The notes beneath the pieces were generated by a model that made no database searches, had not been told where the DNA came from, and worked only from the letters and a program-made list of their open reading frames with translations. A stretch of 64,000 bases of DNA from positions 186,540,005 to 186,604,004 of the forward strand of contig JAKSZU010000003.1 of NCBI GenBank assembly GCA_026018925.1, in the 5' to 3' direction. Positions 31,727 to 42,984 of the stretch are shown here, in pieces (the stretch's first letter is position 1; every line of letters begins with the position of its first letter). The translations under genes were made by a program, and so were the position numbers. This DNA is from Tupaia tana (taxonomy: Eukaryota > Chordata > Mammalia > Scandentia > Tupaiidae).

Positions 31727-31987
31727 TTTTTTTAGAGAGAATTTTGCTATAGGACGCATGCACTTGCCAGAGAGACAGAGAAAGACAGAAAGTGCGAAAT
31801 CACTCCTGGCGGGGGTGGGGGGAAGGGGAATGGCCATGCCGTAATCCCTTCTTCATTCTCATCTCAGGATTTTGGGCACTCACACACATGCTCCTGGTAT
31901 TAGTTTAAGCCACCGGGTCTGGGACTCAAACCACAGTCAACCACATAGGAGTCTAGCAACATAACTATTACACCATCTGCTGGTCCC
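31727..31987 (-). repeat. SINE-L
   Basis: 'tagagagaattttgctatag' to 'ccatctgctggtccc'. The palindrome is replaced by a G-rich tract (31808-31829). Flanks share AATTACCA(A/G)T. 31988-32340 is unassigned. Confidence 0.9.
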
Positions 31988-32376
31988 GAATTACCAGTGT
32001 TTTAAAAATTGAATTAAATTTTAAATTCTAGCAAATACTTTTTTTTAAAAGTAGTGGCCATTTTGTTAAATTAGCAAATGAAACTATAAATCCAGCTTTA
32101 GGTTTGTGTTCTAGTGGAGGATGCTATTTCCTCAAAATCAACCCGTACCTTTGCAAATTTTTTCACTACAACCCAAAAGTATTAGGTTTAGTGAAAACTA
32201 TGGGAAACTTTTAGAATAATTCATAACATTTACTTAGGTACTTCATAAATTAGGAGCTGTTTATAGATCTTTTGTTTGGAACAAAATTTGATTATAGGAT
32301 TCACATAAATATTCTATATTGGATATTTTAATGCCACACAATGAGCTATTTAAGAACACTTGAAGAAATTAAAAAA

Positions 32377-32425
32377 TGTGTGTGTGTGTGTGTATGTGTA
32401 TCTATATATATATACATACATATAC
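32377..32425. repeat. (TG)n/(TA)n microsatellite
   Basis: 'gtgtgtgtgtgtgtgtatgt' passing into 'tctatatatatatacataca'. Confidence 0.9.
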
Positions 32426-32476
32426 ACATTTATCTAGCCATCTATTTATTTGTTGTGATTTTCAATGCCTCGTATG

Positions 32477-32541
32477 GAACTCAGCTGTGGTCAGCCTTGT
32501 GGGAATCTAGCACCTTAACCACCATGCCAACTGCTAGCCCT
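32477..32541 (-). repeat. SINE head fragment
   Basis: 'gaactcagctgtggtcagcc' to 'ccaactgctagccc'. Confidence 0.75.
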
Positions 32542-32544
32542 GAA

Positions 32545-32663
32545 AAAAAATTTTATATATATATATATAGATTCAGTTTACTTAATATTACATATATTTC
32601 ATATATATATGAAATATATATATATTTTATATATATTTATATATATATTTATATATATATATT
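32545..32663. repeat. (TA)n-rich, palindromic tract
   Basis: Blocks of (TA)n interleaved with 'catatatttcatatatatat' and 'gaaatatatatatattt'. Strongly self-complementary. Confidence 0.9.
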
Positions 32664-32986
32664 TACTTTTTTAAAAATTCTGTTCTCTGTTGACCTTAAA
32701 GCAGAATATTTTCCATAACATTACCTAGTGATTATTCCTTTCAAAAATGTGTAATTAGAATTCTAAAACTTAATAATTAGCTCACTAACTTTTGTATGGT
32801 ATCAATAGGTCTACACATTTTTATTTTCAATTTTGAGACTACTTTATGTTAAGCTAATTTAGTAACACTGTTTTGGTTGAATTTTCTACCTATACTGAAA
32901 TAGACTTGAAGGCAGGAAGAAAACGTTGTATTTGAAGCTAATATAAACCACTGAACTGTTTTATATTTGTTAATAGTTATTAAACA

Positions 32987-33218
32987 GGGGCCAGCACGTG
33001 ATATGGTGGTTAAGGACATTGGATTCCCACATGGCGGACCATAATTCGACTTCTGGACCTGGCAGCTTGCTTTCTCCCTTTCTTTCTCTTTCTCTCTCTC
33101 TCTGGCTCCGTTCCTCTTTTGTCAGATTAGAAGGAAAGAGAGAAAGGTGGGAGGAAACAGGAGAGGAAGAGAGGGAGGAGGGAGGAAAGTTAAATAAAAT
33201 AATTTTTAAAAAGACAGA
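32987..33218 (+). repeat. SINE-S with purine-rich tail
   Basis: GGGCCAGCACGTGATATGGT head and an unusual GGAAGAGAGGGAGGAGG tail. TSD AATAGTTATTAAACA at 32972-32986 and 33219-33233. Confidence 0.9.
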
Positions 33219-33340
33219 AATAGTTATTAAACAGCTTTTGTATGCCTGGTACTAGGAATATCATCACTGAAGAAGAATCAGAGAAATAATTATTGTGCAT
33301 TTTGAAATTGTGTGTGTGTGTGTGTTGTGTATGTCTTTTT

Positions 33341-33557
33341 TTTTAAGGTTTTTCCCATACGCATGCCCTTGCTTGAGAGAAAAAGAGACACAGAGAAAGG
33401 AAATAAGAAATAACCCCCTAATCCATTCTCCATTCTCTTCTCGGGGTTTTGGGCACCTGTCCCAGTGTGATTTTCAAGCCACTTGGTCCAGGGCTCGAAC
33501 TGCAGTCAGCCATGGGTAAGTCCAGAGCCTTAACTACCATGCTATCTGCTAGCCCCC
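33341..33557 (-). repeat. SINE-L, older
   Basis: 'taaggtttttcccatacgca' to 'ctatctgctagcccc', with part of the body lost. Confidence 0.8.
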
Positions 33558-33587
33558 TTGTGCTCATATTTTTATGATTAAGAGTTT

Positions 33588-33825
33588 GCCCTGTTGCTGT
33601 AGTGTAATGGTTAAGCACTGTGCCTTGAGATCTGGGACCCATGTGACCAACTGCTGTTAGAATCCCAGCGCTGGTGGATTGAAAAACACATTGAGTACAT
33701 GTGTACACCTCCCCCAAATCCTGACAGGATAGGGAAAATGGAAAAGGAACTGCAGTGTGACTATACCTCATTTTGGGGGAGGGAGGAGCTTTCTTTCTTT
33801 TTTTCATCTCTGTGATGAGTGCTGT
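33588..33825 (+). repeat. Old SINE-L relative
   Basis: 'ccctgttgctgtagtgtaat' and 'ggttaagcactgtgcc' head, 'tgattgaaaaacacattgag' type middle and 'gtgatgagtgctg' end. Confidence 0.65.
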
Positions 33826-33949
33826 TTCAAATAATTTTTGTTAAAAGTTTACCCTGTAGATTAGGTTTTAGTTCTTGTTTTCACTTTCCCTTCCTTATTC
33901 AAATCACTCCAATTTAATTCCTTTTGAATTTCAAGTTATTACTTAAGTA

Positions 33950-34030
33950 GCCAGTGGCTTTCAACCCTGATGGTATATCATGAGCAGGGTAACTTTTTCA
34001 GAATTCAAGATACCTTTTGAATAACTTAAA
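33950..34030 (+). repeat. MER5A-like hAT end
   Basis: 'cagtggctttcaaccctgat' then 'catgagcagggtaacttttt' fits the terminus of a MER5A-type element. 34031-34732 holds no repeat or gene that I recognise. Confidence 0.5.
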
Positions 34031-34732
34031 TATGACTTAAACTGGCTTAAATAATAGTAATATTAATTTCTCCTGACAGAGAGCTTTGTCACTGATTTTC
34101 TGCATTTGTGTTAATTCTGCCCTCTTGAATGTGTTAGCATGGGCCTTAGGTTAGTACTTCTTAAGGACCTAGGATGGATGCCTTCTGTAAATAATCTAAT
34201 ATTTATCCTTTTTGTATCTACCAGGAGATAAAAAAGAAAGACCTCTCTTTCCTAGAAGTCATTAAAAAAAAAAAAGTTACTTCTTGTGTCTCATTCGGCC
34301 AGATTAACTTGATCCTGCCCATCCTGGAGTGGTATAGAATTGGCTAAATGGCAAGAGTATTCATAAAGGGTAGAATGAATATTATGAAATCAGTCACAAT
34401 GCTCCATAGGAAGTAAATTGTGGATTTTGATTTTGTTTTTGTTTTTATAAAACGAAGTCAGCGGGTAATTCAGCATACATATGAATTAAGAAACTGCCAC
34501 ATTTTATATAGAGAAGGAAAAAGACTCTTTTCCCTGTAGAACAAAGTTAGTCTGTGTGACCATCTATTATAACTTAATTTTTTATCTTTGCTAAAGAGGC
34601 TAATGTTTCGATTAGCCTTGGTTAAGGCTCCAAGGTAAAATAACTCTTAAAGATCAAAAACTTGAATTCATAATTGTTCATTTAAATTTATTAGCTAGCC
34701 ATGTAGCCAGTTTTGTTAGTTTGTTTTGTTTT

Positions 34733-34765
<33 letters not shown>

Positions 34766-34920
34766 CAGAGAGAGAGAGAAAGAGAGAGAAAATGAGAAAT
34801 CACTCCCCAGGGAGATGTCCATGCCACAGTCCCTTTACCTTATTCTTTCAAGATTTGGAGCACATACACACACACACACACACACACAAACACACAGGCA
34901 CCCGGTGTGTTTCTTGGCCT
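34733..34920 (-). repeat. Truncated SINE-L with (CA)n
   Basis: 28-base T-run, 'gccagagagagagagaaaga', (CA)n at 34866-34888 and 'ggtgtgtttcttggcc'. The tRNA head is missing. Confidence 0.8.
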
Positions 34921-35052
34921 TGTAGCCAATTTTTTAATGCCCTGGTTGTTGGAAATCCTTTGATTGTATGCTTTCTGACAAATAAGTTAAGCATTCAGAA
35001 CACAGTGATGGAAGAAAGTATTTATCTATTTGGAATAGTGCCCAGCAATCTG

Positions 35053-35304
35053 GGGGACCAGCAGGTGGTGTGGTTAAGGTGCTCAACTCTCACATGGCCA
35101 ACCACATCTCGAGTCCCGAACCTGGCAGCTTGAAAATCATGCTAGGCACGAACGAGCACGCACACCCAAAATCTCAGGAGCCAGGAGGGGAATGGAGGAC
35201 AGGGGATTGCAATATCCCCCCCCCCCCCCCCCCCCCCCCCCCCCGCCCCCTGATCCTTTCTCTCTCATGTGAGCACATGCTATGGCAAAACCTAAAAAAA
35301 AAAA
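35053..35304 (+). repeat. SINE-L with 28-base C-run
   Basis: GGGGACCAGCAGGTGGTGTGG head. At the palindrome position stands an almost pure C-run (35216-35249). Ends 'catgctatggcaaaacct'. Confidence 0.9.
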
Positions 35305-35476
35305 CGTGTCCAGCCGTCTCCTCTATCTGGGCTACTTAAATGATGCTAAAAAGCATAAAAGAAAGACTTTTGATCAGCATAACATAGTTATAAAATCCAT
35401 GTACTTTACTTTTGCAAAAAATCTTTCAAGCTCCCATTTAGTGCCTGTTTACCCTTACTTTAAAAACAGATACGAC

Positions 35477-35655
35477 AGGGGCCAGCAGGTAGTGTGGTGA
35501 TTAAAAGCGCTGGATTCCCACATGTCCAACCATGGTTCAAGTCCCCAGACCTGGCAGCTTGATTTCTTACTTTCCCTTTCTCTCTATCTCTGTCTGGTAA
35601 GATAAAAAATAATAATAACAAATCATTGAAATAAATAATTCTTAAAAAAAAATAA
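35477..35655 (+). repeat. SINE-S
   Basis: GGGGCCAGCAGGTAGTGTGG, 'gtctggtaagataaaaa', A/T tail. Flanks share AACAGATA. Confidence 0.9.
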
Positions 35656-35670
35656 AAAAGAACAGATATG

Positions 35671-35943
35671 CCAGGCCATCCAGTGGCATGGTGAATAATG
35701 TGACTGGATGCCACATGGCCAACTGTTTGATTAAGTCCCCAACCCTGTGACTTGGAAAACAAGTTGGGCACATGTACAGATATGGCCAAAATCCTGAGAG
35801 GAGGAGAATGAAGGAAAAGGGAATGTGGTGTGATCATCCCCTGGTAGGGGAGGAGGGGACTGGCGGGGTGGGGGGCACTTTCTCACTTTCCCCCTTATTT
35901 CTCTCTCTGGTGAGCGCATGCACCCTGTATCCAAAAAAAAAAA
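35671..35943 (+). repeat. SINE-L, older
   Basis: 'aggccatccagtggcatggt' to 'gcaccctgtatccaaaaaaa'. 35944-36506 holds no recognised repeat or gene. Confidence 0.8.
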
Positions 35944-36506
35944 AGTATTACATATTGTTATGTATCCTTTTAATTGTACAGATAGTAACTTTTCTAGACT
36001 AGTAACTCCTTTGTAAAACTGTGGATAAATTTTATTAAAACTAAAAGTACTTCCAGTCAGTTCAGGCTTTTCACATTTGATGAAACTGTTGTTTTTTTTT
36101 GTTGTTGTTGTTTTTTAAGTATTCATGCTTTAGAACATTGTTGTTGACATCAATCCATGATTGTGCCTCATGAAACCTTGAGTAGTTTGTAATATATATT
36201 TTTTCTAGTTGATGCATTTTAATTCTATTATGAAGCATTTTTTTCTTCTTAGTTTCTGTTAATCGTTTGTAGTGACTGAAGGCAGTAATTTTTGACAGTG
36301 GTATTTGGCGCCATCTACTGTTCTTTAATTTGATATATTTTACTTTAGTAAAAAATGTTTAGACAATAGATTCAAATATTTTTTTCTATTCATATGAAGT
36401 ACAGAAATGAGGTTTTAAAACAAAACTACTGCATATGCTTTATGATTCCTGTATCCCAGTTAACCAAGCTATCTTCAGTATTGGTGGTAAGAAATAAGGC
36501 TTCTCG

Positions 36507-36720
36507 GGCTGGTTTCATAGTGTGGTGGTTAAAGGAGCCAGATTCCAACATCACCAACCATGCAGTACATTTGCGTGTGTGCCTGGTACATTTGCGTGTG
36601 TGCCTAAAATTCTGACAGGATGAAAAAATGGACAAGAGATTGTGGCATGACTATACCTCATTGGGGAGAGGGGTGTGTACTTTCTCCCTCTCCCTTTCAC
36701 TCTGTCTTCCCACTTCTCTC
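36507..36720 (+). repeat. Old SINE-L with 21-bp tandem duplication
   Basis: 'gggctggtttcatagtgtgg' head. The unit GTACATTTGCGTGTGTGCCT(G) is present twice at 36565-36605. Confidence 0.75.
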
Positions 36721-36935
36721 TGGGGACAGCAAGTGGCATTGTGATTAGGTGCTGGATCCCACATGGGTCACTCTGCAGTTCAAGTCCTGAAAATACTGGA
36801 CTTGAAAAATATACTGTGCACATGTGTGTGCGTGTACAAAATCTCTGGAGGAGACGGGATTGTGGTGTGATTTCTCACTTTGCCTCTCTGTCTCTCCAGC
36901 AAGAGAACATGCCCTATGACGAAAAACATCTTTAA
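36721..36935 (+). repeat. SINE-L
   Basis: GGGGACAGCAAGTGGCATTG to 'atgccctatgacgaaaaaca', inserted in the CT-rich end of the previous copy. 36936-37070 is unassigned. Confidence 0.85.
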
Positions 36936-37070
36936 AAATTTTTTTTCCTGTAGTCTTGCCTCTCTATTTTTATGTAGTTATTCAACACCTTTTGATTCCT
37001 GAAGGCTTCCTTGTTTAGCATACTATGATAGTCTTCTCATGACAAAGCCTCTTGAGTAAAACAGGTTCAC

Positions 37071-37303
37071 TGGGCCAGCAGTTGGCGTAATGGCTTTGTC
37101 ACTGGACTCCTATGTAGTGGACCATGGTTCGAGTCCCGGACCTGGTGTCTTAAACTCTCAGGTGCATGTACGTGCATGCCCAAGATCCTGAAAGAAGGTT
37201 GGAGGAGAAGGGATTGTGGCATGGCCATCCCCCCTGAGGGGTGATTTCTCGCTTCCTGTCTCTCTGGCTCGTGCACGTGCCCTACAGCAAAAGAAAGAAA
37301 AAA
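37071..37303 (+). repeat. SINE-L
   Basis: GGGCCAGCAGTTGGCGTAAT to 'gccctacagcaaaagaaaga'. Flanks share AGGTTCACTGG. Confidence 0.9.
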
Positions 37304-37379
37304 AGGTTCACTGGTCTCTTACTTATATTTTTTATGTCATTTCTCTCCAGATTCCTCCTTTCTGTTGTTGTTGTCGTCT

Positions 37380-37628
37380 TTAATTGCCGGGGGGCACATT
37401 TACTTGATTGTTGGGGGGGGGGGGAGGTTGAGGGGGAAGGAGAGGACCTCCCCATTGGGGCCTGATAACACAGTAATCCAGTACATTCTCTTCTATTTCT
37501 CCATCCTGTCTGGACTTTGGACACACAGATATTCACTGGCATGTTTTCGAAGCTACTGGGGTGGGATTTGAATTACTGTTGGTCCTATTGGATTCATCTC
37601 CCTTAACCACTAGACAAGAGGCCAGTCC
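37380..37628 (-). repeat. Old SINE-L relative
   Basis: 'taattgccggggggcacatt' to 'gacaagaggccagtccc' with a G-rich expansion (37413-37426). 37629-37731 is unassigned. Confidence 0.65.
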
Positions 37629-37731
37629 CGAATGCTTAATTTTTTATCTTTCATACTCTGTTTTATGCTATGAAATTCTCTACTTATAATTCTAAACTAC
37701 ATTTACTTTTATTACTTTTCTATAGCTTTTA

Positions 37732-37967
37732 TTTTGGAGAGGTTCTTGCTATAGGGCCTGTGTGCTCATCAGAAAGACAGAAAGCGAGAAATCACCCCCA
37801 GAGGTGATGGCCACACTGCACTCCCTTCTCCTCCATTCTCCTCTTGGGATCTTGGGCACGCACGCACACATGCCTGGCGTGAGTTTAAGCCACCGAGTCT
37901 GGGACTCAAACCACGGTCGACTACTTGAGAGTCCAGCAACATAGCCATTACGCCAGCTGCTGGTTCC
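37732..37967 (-). repeat. SINE-L
   Basis: 'ttggagaggttcttgctata' to 'cagctgctggttcc'. TSD of type TCTATAGCTTTT/TCTATAACTTTT. Confidence 0.9.
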
Positions 37968-38014
37968 TCTATAACTTTTTATATAAGTCATTAGCAGTAC
38001 AGATAAAGTATCTT

Positions 38015-38256
38015 TTTGGTTTTTTTGGAGAGGTTTTTGCAATAGGGCACGTGCGCTCGCCAGACAGAGAGAGACAGAGAGACAGAAAGCGAGAAATCAC
38101 CCCCCAGGGTGGATGGTCACGCCACAATCCCTTCTCCTCCATTCTCCTCTCGGGATCTTGGGCACGCACGCACACGCGCCCGGCGTTAGTTTTAAGCCAC
38201 CGGGTCCGGACGTGAACCGCGATCGACTACGCGTCGACTACCGCTGCTAGTTCCCC
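38015..38256 (-). repeat. Young SINE-L, subfamily b, rearranged head
   Basis: Perfect TSD AGATAAAGTATCTT (38001-38014 and 38257-38270). The head region reads GACTACGCGTCGACTACCGCTGC: the GTGGGAGTCCAGCGACATAGC segment is missing and GTCGACTAC is repeated. Confidence 0.95.
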
Positions 38257-38648
38257 AGATAAAGTATCTTATGTTCATAGTTCTAATTGTTTCATGCAAT
38301 CTGATACTAGTATAGCAATGTTTATATGTCTGTAGGGGAATATATTGTGTTGTGGTACTTGTAATCTTTAGATAATAAACCTGCATACGTTAGTAGATGT
38401 GTAGTCTTAGAAATCTGATGCCATAATTAGAAGAATTGCATGTAAAGATATATGGCTCCTGAATGGTAAACTTTCAGTAAAGGGGATGAGTTTCTGTGCA
38501 TAAATACTGTGCTATTTTGGCTATTCAGAGCTTATCCCATTATTTCTCTATTGCATTTAAACATTGCCTATTGATTTCTACCCATCCCATCCCAATATAA
38601 CTTCTAAGTTTGTTCTATTTATTTTTTTCATGAAAGAAGAGTAAGACA

Positions 38649-38832
38649 GGGACCAGCAGCGTAATGGCTATGTCGCTGGACTCCCATGTAGTTGACCGTG
38701 GTTCGAGTCCCGGACCCAGTGGCTTAAACTCACGCCAGGCACGTGGGGGGTGATTTCTCACTTTCTATCTCTCTGTCTCTCTGGCGAGCGCACCCGCCCT
38801 ATAGCAAAAAATACTCTCCAAAAAAAAATAAG
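38649..38832 (+). repeat. Young SINE-L with 90-bp internal deletion
   Basis: GGGACCAGCAGCGTAATGGC runs to 'ccaggcacgt', then directly to GGGGGGTGATTTCTC. Perfect TSD GAAGAGTAAGACA (38636-38648 and 38833-38845). Confidence 0.95.
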
Positions 38833-38864
38833 GAAGAGTAAGACAGACACACAAATTGCATGCA

Positions 38865-39119
38865 TTTTTTTATTTGTTTGTTTTTGCTGGCGGGTATGTG
38901 TGCATGCCAGAAAGAGACAAAAAGAAAAAGCACTGATCAATAGGGCATGTCACACCACAGTCCGTTCTCGTCCATCTCTCCATCGTCGAAATTTGGGGCA
39001 TATATATGTTCATGCCCAGAGTATTTTACGAGCTGCTGAAGCTGGGATTCAAACTGTGGTTAGCTATGTGAGCTATGTGAGATCTAACTCTTTTAACCAG
39101 TGGGTCATAGGGCCAGCCC
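38865..39119 (-). repeat. Old SINE-L relative
   Basis: 'tttttgctggcgggtatgtg' to 'gggtcatagggccagccc'. GAGCTATGT is duplicated at 39061-39080. 39120-39477 is unassigned. Confidence 0.65.
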
Positions 39120-39477
39120 TCCTAGCTATCTGATGATTTCTTTTTGCACACCACTTACTACCTTTACCATGTTTTTCCAAGCTTCCAGTGTAATCTATTC
39201 ATTTTTCCCTCCAGGAATTTTATTCCCAGAGCCCCCCCTCCCACTACCTTTTTTAAGTGTTTTTTAAGACCTGTTTCATACCCTTTATCTTGTCATGTTT
39301 TCCATTTGTTGATTTTCGGAAATGACTTCATTAATTGATAGATAGACTGTCTTTTTCTTTCTAGGTTTATTCCTTAGTTTTGCTGACATTTTTCCTCCAG
39401 TCATTTTCTAAGGAAGGTTATATAGGAGATTAATTTTTGTCGTTTTCTTTCTTTTTTTAAAAAGAATTCTTTTATTT

Positions 39478-39835
39478 GGGGCCAACAGGTGGTATAGTTG
39501 TGTTTTTTTTTTAATTATTTATTCAGTTTTATTTATTCATTCATTTAATTTGACCAGAGAGAGAGTGAGAGTGAGAAGAGGGAAAGTGAGAAAGCAAGCC
39601 ATCAGACTTGGGACTTAAACCATAGTTGGCCATGTGGGAATGTCCAGCACCTTAACCACCACGCCACCTGCTGGTCCCAGCCTGGTTGTTAAGGGCACTG
39701 ACTCCCATATGGCTAACTGCAGTTCAAGTCACAGATCTAGCAGGCTTCTTTCTCACTTACCCTCTCTCTCTTTCTTACTCTGTCCCTCTCTGGTCAAATT
39801 TTTAAAAATAAATAAATAAAAATAAATCTTAAAAA
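39478..39835 (+). repeat. SINE-S split by an opposite SINE-S
   Basis: Outer + copy: 'ggggccaacaggtggtatag' (39478-39500) resumes at 'cctggttgttaagggcactg' (39680). The inner - copy occupies about 39501-39676, ending 'ccacctgctggtccc'. Confidence 0.8.
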
Positions 39836-39852
39836 GGCATTTTATTCATTAT

Positions 39853-40038
39853 TTTTTAAAGAATTATTTTATTTAACTTTAATTATTTATTTATTTTAAT
39901 TTGACCAGAGAGGGATAGAGTAAGAGAGAGAGACAGAGAGAAGGAAAGTGAGAAAGTAAGCTGCCAGGTCCAGGACTCGAACTGCTGTCAGCCATGTGTG
40001 AACCCAGGGCCCTTAACCAACACGCTACCTGCCAGTCC
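39853..40038 (-). repeat. SINE-S
   Basis: 'aagaattattttatttaact', 'aatttgaccagagagggata' and 'ctacctgccagtccc'. Confidence 0.9.
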
Positions 40039-40044
40039 CTGTTA

Positions 40045-40292
40045 TTTTTTTTTTTTAAGAGAAATTTTTGCTATAGGGAATGTGCACTTGCAGGAGAGAC
40101 AGAGAGGCAGAATATGAGAAATCATTCCCCTGGGAGGAATGGCCAGCCATGCCACAATCCCCTCTGCTCCTTTCTCTTGGAATTCTGGGCACACATACAT
40201 GATCACCCAGCATAAGTCTCAAGCTGCCGGGTCAGACCACAGCTGACCATGTGGGGAGTCCAGCAATGTAACCATTATACCATCTGCTGGTC
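40045..40292 (-). repeat. SINE-L
   Basis: 'aagagaaatttttgctatag' to 'ccatctgctggtccc', directly after a SINE-S head. Confidence 0.85.
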
Positions 40293-40304
40293 CCTCATCA
40301 TTAT

Positions 40305-40424
40305 CTTTTTAATTTGACCAGAAATAGACAGAGAGAGGGAAAGTGAAAAAGCAAGCCACTAAGTCTAGTCTTGCAACCCAGTCTGTCATGTGGGAATCAA
40401 CCACCAAATACTACCTGCTGGCCC
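40305..40424 (-). repeat. SINE-S
   Basis: 'aatttgaccagaaatagaca' to 'ctacctgctggcccc'. Confidence 0.85.
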
Positions 40425-40444
40425 CAACTTTGTAATTTTCTGCA

Positions 40445-41185
40445 TGTCTCAAAATTTCTATATTCTGTTCATTGGGTGCCAAAACTGTTGTGCCCCATTC
40501 AGCTGCAGACAAGAACAGAGCTTTAAATGGAACTTCAAACAAATGGGGTCAAGATCCTGAAGCATTTCTTGAAAGAATTATAACAGGACATGGTACATGG
40601 CTTTCCCAGTATGATCCTGAAGATAAATTACGATAAAAGCAATAACTACTGAGAGCCAGAAATGGCCAAAACAAATGTGGACTAATGAAGAGCTAAGGTC
40701 ATAGTAACAGTTTTTTTCTGATGCCCAAGACTTTTCTCTGGTTGACTTTCTGGAAGGCCAACAAATGTTAACATCTACATATTATGAGAGTATTTTGAAA
40801 AAGTTAGTTGAAGCTTTTGCAGAAAAATACTTGGGAAAGCTTCACCAGAGAGTCCTTTACCATGAGAATGCTCCTGCTCATTTCTTTCATCAAACAATGG
40901 CAGTCTTGTAAGAGTTTTGATGGAAAAGCAGGCATCCACATTACAATGTTGATTTGACTTCTGATTTTTGTTTCCTAATTTTAGAAAGTATTTAAAGGCC
41001 ACTCATTTTTCTTCAGAAAATAGTATGAAAAAGAGTGTATGTGCATGGTAAAATTCCCAGGACCCTTAGTTTTTCTTAAGGATGGACTAAATGGTTTGTA
41101 TCATTGGTTATGAAAATGTCTTGAACATGATGAAGCTTATGTTGAAAAGTAAAGTTTATATTTTTACTTGTTAATTACATTTTCT
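40445..41185 (+). pseudogene. Dead mariner transposase copy
   Basis: Readable in pieces on the + strand. 'ataacaggacatggtacatgg' encodes I-T-G-x-x-T-W, the block around the second catalytic Asp of mariner transposases, and 'catgagaatgctcctgctcat' at 40861-40881 encodes H-E-N-A-P-A-H, the conserved D-N-A-P-A-H block with Glu for Asp. Further on come R-H-P-H-Y-N-V-D-L (40932-40958) and a terminal K-S-K-V-Y like stretch. In-frame stops and frameshifts break it throughout. The 5' half is mostly missing. Confidence 0.8.
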
Positions 41186-41189
41186 ATCA

Positions 41190-41440
41190 ACTCTTTTTTT
41201 CTTTTTTTAGTTAGCCAGGGGGCACATGATCTTGCCAGAGGAAGAGAGAGAGAGAAGGAGAAAAGTAAAAAAGTACCCTTCATCAAGTATGGTCACATCA
41301 CAGTGGCTTCTCCATTTCCCCTTTCAAAGTTTGGGGCTCACACACACATATCTGGCATATTTTTTGAGTCTCTAGGTCCAGGATTTGAACTGTGCAATAG
41401 GCTGTATGAGATCCAGCCTCCTTAACAGCCGTGGCTGCAG
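41190..41440 (-). repeat. Old SINE-L relative
   Basis: 'agttagccagggggcacatg' to 'tggctgcaggtctgcc'. Confidence 0.65.
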
Positions 41441-41501
41441 GTCTGCCAGCAATTTTTTGATCCCCTTGTACACATTCACATTGCTACTAAACCATATCCT
41501 T

Positions 41502-41765
41502 TTTTTTTTTTTTTTTTTTTGAGAGAGAGAGATTTTGCTATAGGGCATGTGCACTTGCCAGAGAGACAGACAGTCAGAAAATGAGAAATCACCCCCCGGG
41601 GGGGGGGGGGGGCTAGCTATGCCACAGTCCCTTCTCCTATATTCTCCTCTCAGAATTTTGGACACTCAAGCACATGTTCCTGGCATGAGTTTCAAGCCAC
41701 TGGGTCCAGGACTTGAACCGCAGTAAGAGTCCAGCAGTTTAACCACTATGCCATCTGCTGGTCTT
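41502..41765 (-). repeat. SINE-L with C4-G16 palindrome
   Basis: T-run, 'gagagattttgctatagggc' to 'ccatctgctggtc'. At 41592-41612 the palindrome is lopsided, a few C then about 16 G. Confidence 0.9.
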
Positions 41766-41789
41766 TTAAACCATCTTTTAACAATAGGT

Positions 41790-41950
41790 TTGGAGCCAGC
41801 AGATGGCATGGTGGTTAAGGTGCTGGACTCCCACATGGCTGACCATGGTTTAAGTCCCAGACCTGGTGGCTTGCTTTCTCACTTTCCCCTTCTCTCTCTC
41901 TCTCTTTGGTTAAATTAATAATAACAACAACAACAACAAATATTTTTTTA
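41790..41950 (+). repeat. SINE-S
   Basis: 'gagccagcagatggcatggt' head, 'tctttggttaaattaat' end with (AAC)n tail. Confidence 0.9.
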
Positions 41951-42015
41951 AATAGATTTGATAAATGTTACAACAGTATTTGAAAGTTTTTCATTTTTCC
42001 AATTTGCTAGAGGAC

Positions 42016-42172
42016 AGGGTCAGCAGGTGGCATGGTGGTTAAAGCACTGGACACTCCCACCTGGCTGACCACAGTTCGAGTCCTGGACCTGGTAGCTTGC
42101 TTTCTCACTTTCTCTCTCTCTTTTGTCAAATTAAACGAATGAATAAATAAAAATTAAATAAATAATTCTTTT
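42016..42172 (+). repeat. SINE-S
   Basis: 'gggtcagcaggtggcatggt' head, B box GTTCGAGTCC and AAATAAATAATTC tail. Confidence 0.9.
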
Positions 42173-42175
42173 TAA

Positions 42176-42358
42176 AAATTTGCTAGAAGGCATGTTGCAC
42201 TTGCTGGAGAAAAGATCAAGAGAACACACAAGAAAGCACCTCCCATCGGGGATGGTCATGCTGCAGTCCCTTCCCCACTCTTCTTTAGGGATTTTGGTCA
42301 TGCACCCACATATGCTCATCAACATTTTTCAAGCCGTTGAGTCCAGGATTGAACCCTA
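42176..42358 (-). repeat. Truncated SINE-L
   Basis: 'aatttgctagaaggcatgtt' to 'gttgagtccaggattgaacc'. The A-box side is missing. 42359-42799 is unassigned. Confidence 0.7.
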
Positions 42359-42799
42359 CTTGTCCAAATTTATACAACTAGGTAGAATTTTCTTTTTAAT
42401 GCTTCACATTTGACTTGACTTTTTCATATTATACTTAAAAAAGGATTTTGAGATAGGAAAGTTATGAAGGACTTTATAGAGAATATGGAGTTTGAACACT
42501 GAACAGTAACACATGAGTATAGAGAAAAAAAGATGGATTTAAACTTAGCAGGAAGATCACAGTGAATAAGGGCACAGATATATAAAATTTACATGTCCTA
42601 GGAACAGAATAGACAAATTGAGCTAGTAATAACTAGGTCCTCCTTTGTAAAAATATAGGTATAATATATGTAAAATAAGATTATAATGCCTGATACATTG
42701 ATCAAATGTGGTACACATTATTACCATTGTTAGCTTGTGTTATTGTATTGATTTTGCTCTTAATAAGGTGGTAATACAGGAATAGATGTTGAGACTGGG

Positions 42800-42935
42800 T
42801 TCCAGAATAAAATCCCACCCTTTGCTATTCTTTGACTTCTAAAATGTTAATCTCTCCTAAGATTCAGTACCTGCATTTGTAAAATGGGAATAAAAAGTAC
42901 TTTAATAAATGTTAAATGTCAAATGTCCTAGCTTG
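42800..42935 (+). repeat. MIR
   Basis: 'ttgacttctaaaatgttaat', 'ctgcatttgtaaaatgggaa' follow MIR in forward orientation. Confidence 0.7.
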
Positions 42936-42984
42936 ATAAATGATCTTTTTTGACACTGAATAACTTCAGACCATTGTCAAAAAT

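Noticed and set aside
32545..32718. Tyr/Ile-rich frame over the (TA)n tract
   Set aside because: It is the translation of the TATATA repeat.
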